Shown here piece by piece: positions 61,001-64,000 of a stretch of DNA of 64,000 nucleotides. Under the pieces are notes generated by a model. It worked only from the letters and a program-made list of their open reading frames with translations, was not told the DNA's origin and made no database searches. Where the stretch lies: positions 8,359,823 to 8,423,822 of the forward strand of contig NC_134420.1 of NCBI RefSeq assembly GCF_030867145.1, in the 5' to 3' direction. How positions within the stretch are numbered: the stretch's first letter is position 1; every line of letters starts with the position of its first letter. The position numbers and the translations under genes are program-made. This DNA is from Opisthocomus hoazin. Taxonomy: Eukaryota > Chordata > Aves > Opisthocomiformes > Opisthocomidae.

Positions 61001-64000
61001 GGACCAAAAACAACGTTCACTGGGAGAGCATTTCTTGTACAGTTTTAGAAGAACAAATTGCAGTATTACAGAAAGTCTTGAATTAAATGTCACATGATGC
61101 TACAGCATTTACTGATGTACAGAAACAAAGCAATGATGTAAGAGAAGCAAAGCAGTGATGTGGTGAATGTTTTAAAAGAAATCACGGATCAAGTTGTCAC
61201 AGAAATAAATTCCGATTGTGGTCCTGAACACAAGAAATCAAAATACAGATTGACTGTGGATAATGAACTGGTACAAAAAAGAGAGAGAGCAGTGATTCCA
61301 AAGATGATATATTCCGAAATTAAAGGGGGAGGAGGGAATTCATTACAGACAACTCTGCATGTATTACATGAGAAACCCTGCATGGGCCAAGTATGATCGA
61401 AGAAAAGAAGAAATCATCAGAAATTTTGAGTCTGAGCCAAGTACAAGTGTAAATTAACAGAAATCTGTTTATTCGTGATACACTTAGTGCGACCTGGCAG
61501 CAATTGGCAATCCAATTACAATCAACACAAGTAGAATCATAAGAAAACATTATGACTTCGCTAGACCTACAAGAAACACATCTTACTTCGAACCAACCCA
61601 TCCAAGGATAATTATTGCAGCAGTATTAATAGTGTTATTTCCAAAATTCTTGTTTATTTTAGTCTTTAGAAGATGAGACCTTAGGCAGCATACTATGTAC
61701 AGAAACAGTTTCAAAAGAGAGACTGTAGCTTCCTCATGTGATGACAGAAGGACTGGGGATATTATTTTTATCCACTTATTCCAATTTTAAACTTTACAAA
61801 GATGCTGACAGAACCAAATTCCAGTTCTGAAGTCCTTGCATCTCCAAAACTCCCACTGTTGGCTGAAGGATTTTTAGTGAATCACAAATGGAAGGCTCAG
61901 ACCAAAACAGGCTGAGTAGTTTTAAAAAGAAAACTACTTCATGAAGTAATCATTATAGAAATCCTCCTTCACTATTTTTTCTTATTACCTAGAATACTGT
62001 GCTACAATGCCAAAAAAAAATACTGTAAATCCATCCAGGTATTTGGCAGAGCAGCATATAAATCCACAAAGTTTGGATGACCATAATTTCTACAAATTAA
62101 AGTGGTTTCATTAAGTGGCCTCAGCTGCTAGACAGGAAGTCAGACTAACAAAACAACCTTTCTGTGAAACAGTTACTAGAGGCATTTTTCAGGATCAAAT
62201 TAGCTTTTCATTAGAAAGGCTTCCTACTGATTTTTCTTTAGAGCTCAGTTTTTAAAATGCAATCCTGTATCATCCCAGTACCTGTTTATTTTAGTTGATT
62301 TGTCTGGAAGTTTGCTTTAGGATCTTACTAAAACCATATTCATTGTAGGCTTTCAGTTGTGTCCTTGTGCTATATATACAGCCCCTCATTCTTATTTCTC
62401 TTATCCACTTTCTTTCTTCCCAGTTTGCGCTGTTTGCTGGACAAAGCCATGCCTCGCACCTGAACTGAAGTTAGGGCGCACACACAAGTTTTGTGTATAA
62501 GTGGGTGTGTAGTTTGCTCACAAAATACAAAACTACTCATTACCTCTCACAGGATGCTCACAAGGAAAGCACCTACAATAGAAGACTTGAGAAAATGAAG
62601 TTTAATAGTTTTCCCATCAGGAACAAAAAGATCATTACTTTGAACACAAGAAAGTTTGGTACAGCGTTCATAGGATGACTCTTTTTGTTACTCACATGGC
62701 ATCTGTTCCTGCAATAAATTGTCACCTCACAAATCTGCAAGGAGATATCTTTACAACATTTCTCTGAAGTTAAGATGTCCTACTGAACCTCATCTTACAG
62801 TGAGAGAATTCATTTACAGAGCAGCTACGTGGCTTTCTGCAGTCATACAGGAAGCTGTAACAACACAGACTCATGCCTCGGGCAGAAAGTTCATCTTTCA
62901 CGTAGTATGGCTGTACCCTAACCATGGAGCCATTCACCCAGTTTAGTTACTGATAACAGGGAGCATAAAACGTAAAGCACAATGGGAACATCAACAGGAC
63001 TTGGACTCTAACCCAGTGTTAGCTTATGACTGTGAGGACACAGAGCAAAATGAGATTCACAATTCTCCTTATTTTCTAACCTTGCAAAAGCAAGACACTA
63101 AAGTCTGCATACACTGAAAAGTTTCTGTGAAATAAAGAGCAAACAGAGCTGTGAAGATGTTTACAGCTTAAATTAAATGACAAATTCAGGGAAGTACTTC
63201 AGCCTCTTCAAGCTCTGGGTGTTGGCTTTCAAGGACTGTAGGTCAGGCCATTTCTGTGTATCTGTGCTGTGCCCAATACAGGATAATCCAATACAGCACA
63301 AACTATTTAAAGGACAATAGTGTCTTTTTTCTCCCTCTGAGAAAAAATATGGAGAAAGCATCTGGGGTACAGAGTGAGCAGACTGCAGTTATTTTCTCAG
63401 ACCATTGCGCTACTCAAACATTTATTCACCTCTGAAGAGGAGTTGGCTGCCTTTCAAAATTACTTTCTCTGGTCTTCTAATCAGTCCTTTACAGACAGGA
63501 ATGGAAGAATGGAATCTGTATTAACAATGTATAAGGAACCATATTTTCTGTCTCCCTGTGTGAGACGTGGATGCGAAGGCTGGTGGTCTGAATCCCAGTC
63601 CTCCATGTGTACCACAGGAATCAGATCTGGCAGGCAAGCAGAAGATCTATGATTTAACCAGTTGATTGCTCTCTTAACCTTGCTTAATGATTAATTTGGC
63701 ACTAATTGCAGATTGCATGAATACAGCTCAGCATTTACGATTCAAGTAGCAAATGATTTGTCAGGTTCAAGCTTCAATTTTAGCCAATTTTATCTTCATC
63801 TTTGTGTCTGTACTCCACAGTAACATAGTCTGTTGCTGGAAACCCAAACCCACAGACAGCATTCCTGGGGGGAATAAGTTTCAGTGATATAGCCTAAAAA
63901 TTGAGTTGGAAAAAAGCACTTACTTTATATGCATTTTTTTGTAGTAACACCAATAAATAGCTTTTGCAGCACGGGGCAAGCACAGGCCTACAGTGGCACA
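58020..64000. other. Intergenic AT-rich DNA
   Basis: No recognisable gene. Frames reach 113 codons (60212-60553, minus) in a slightly GC-richer stretch without known motifs. A degenerate 24-25 bp direct repeat lies at about 61120-61160, and T- and A-runs occur throughout. Confidence 0.75.

Overview
This is vertebrate nuclear DNA, almost certainly from a bird. It is AT-rich and gene-poor. It has two 5'-truncated CR1 LINEs of the avian type, each with the characteristic 3' end, and one retroviral-type solo LTR resembling LTRs I associate with zebra finch and other Neoaves. There is no operon structure and no CRISPR array, and I found no convincing rRNA or tRNA. The LTR leans towards Neoaves over chicken, but that is only an inference.

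One protein-coding gene is certain: KCNA4 (Kv1.4, A-type voltage-gated K+ channel), on the minus strand. Its 662-codon coding region (42797-44785) is uninterrupted in one exon, as is usual for KCNA genes. Upstream on the minus strand lies a leader/intron zone (about 44786-46366) with several upstream AUGs and one 32-aa uORF. Then comes a strong splice-donor consensus (GT at 46366-46365) at the edge of a CpG island (about 46390-47640). This fits a non-coding first exon driven from a CpG-island promoter, then a short intron, then the coding exon. Downstream of the stop are a short hairpin and candidate poly(A) signals.

The rest (about 1-42600 and 47640-64000) looks like intergenic desert or long-range regulatory DNA. 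It holds CR1 copies at 10676-11206 (+) and 57426-58019 (-), a solo LTR at 31465-31866, and a GC-rich probable repeat at 34221-34450. It also holds a possible MIR-like SINE remnant near 17403-17540, a 39-bp tandem duplication at 53910-53987, a G-quadruplex motif at 30688-30705, an E-box hairpin at 37261-37298 and simple repeats. Nearly all other open frames are of a length expected by chance. One exon-like block (22872-23041, minus), open and flanked by splice consensus, is the best candidate for an unrecognised transcribed unit.

I see no evidence for a novel multi-gene system. The most interesting material is the putative KCNA4 5' leader and promoter and a few structured or exon-like noncoding elements.
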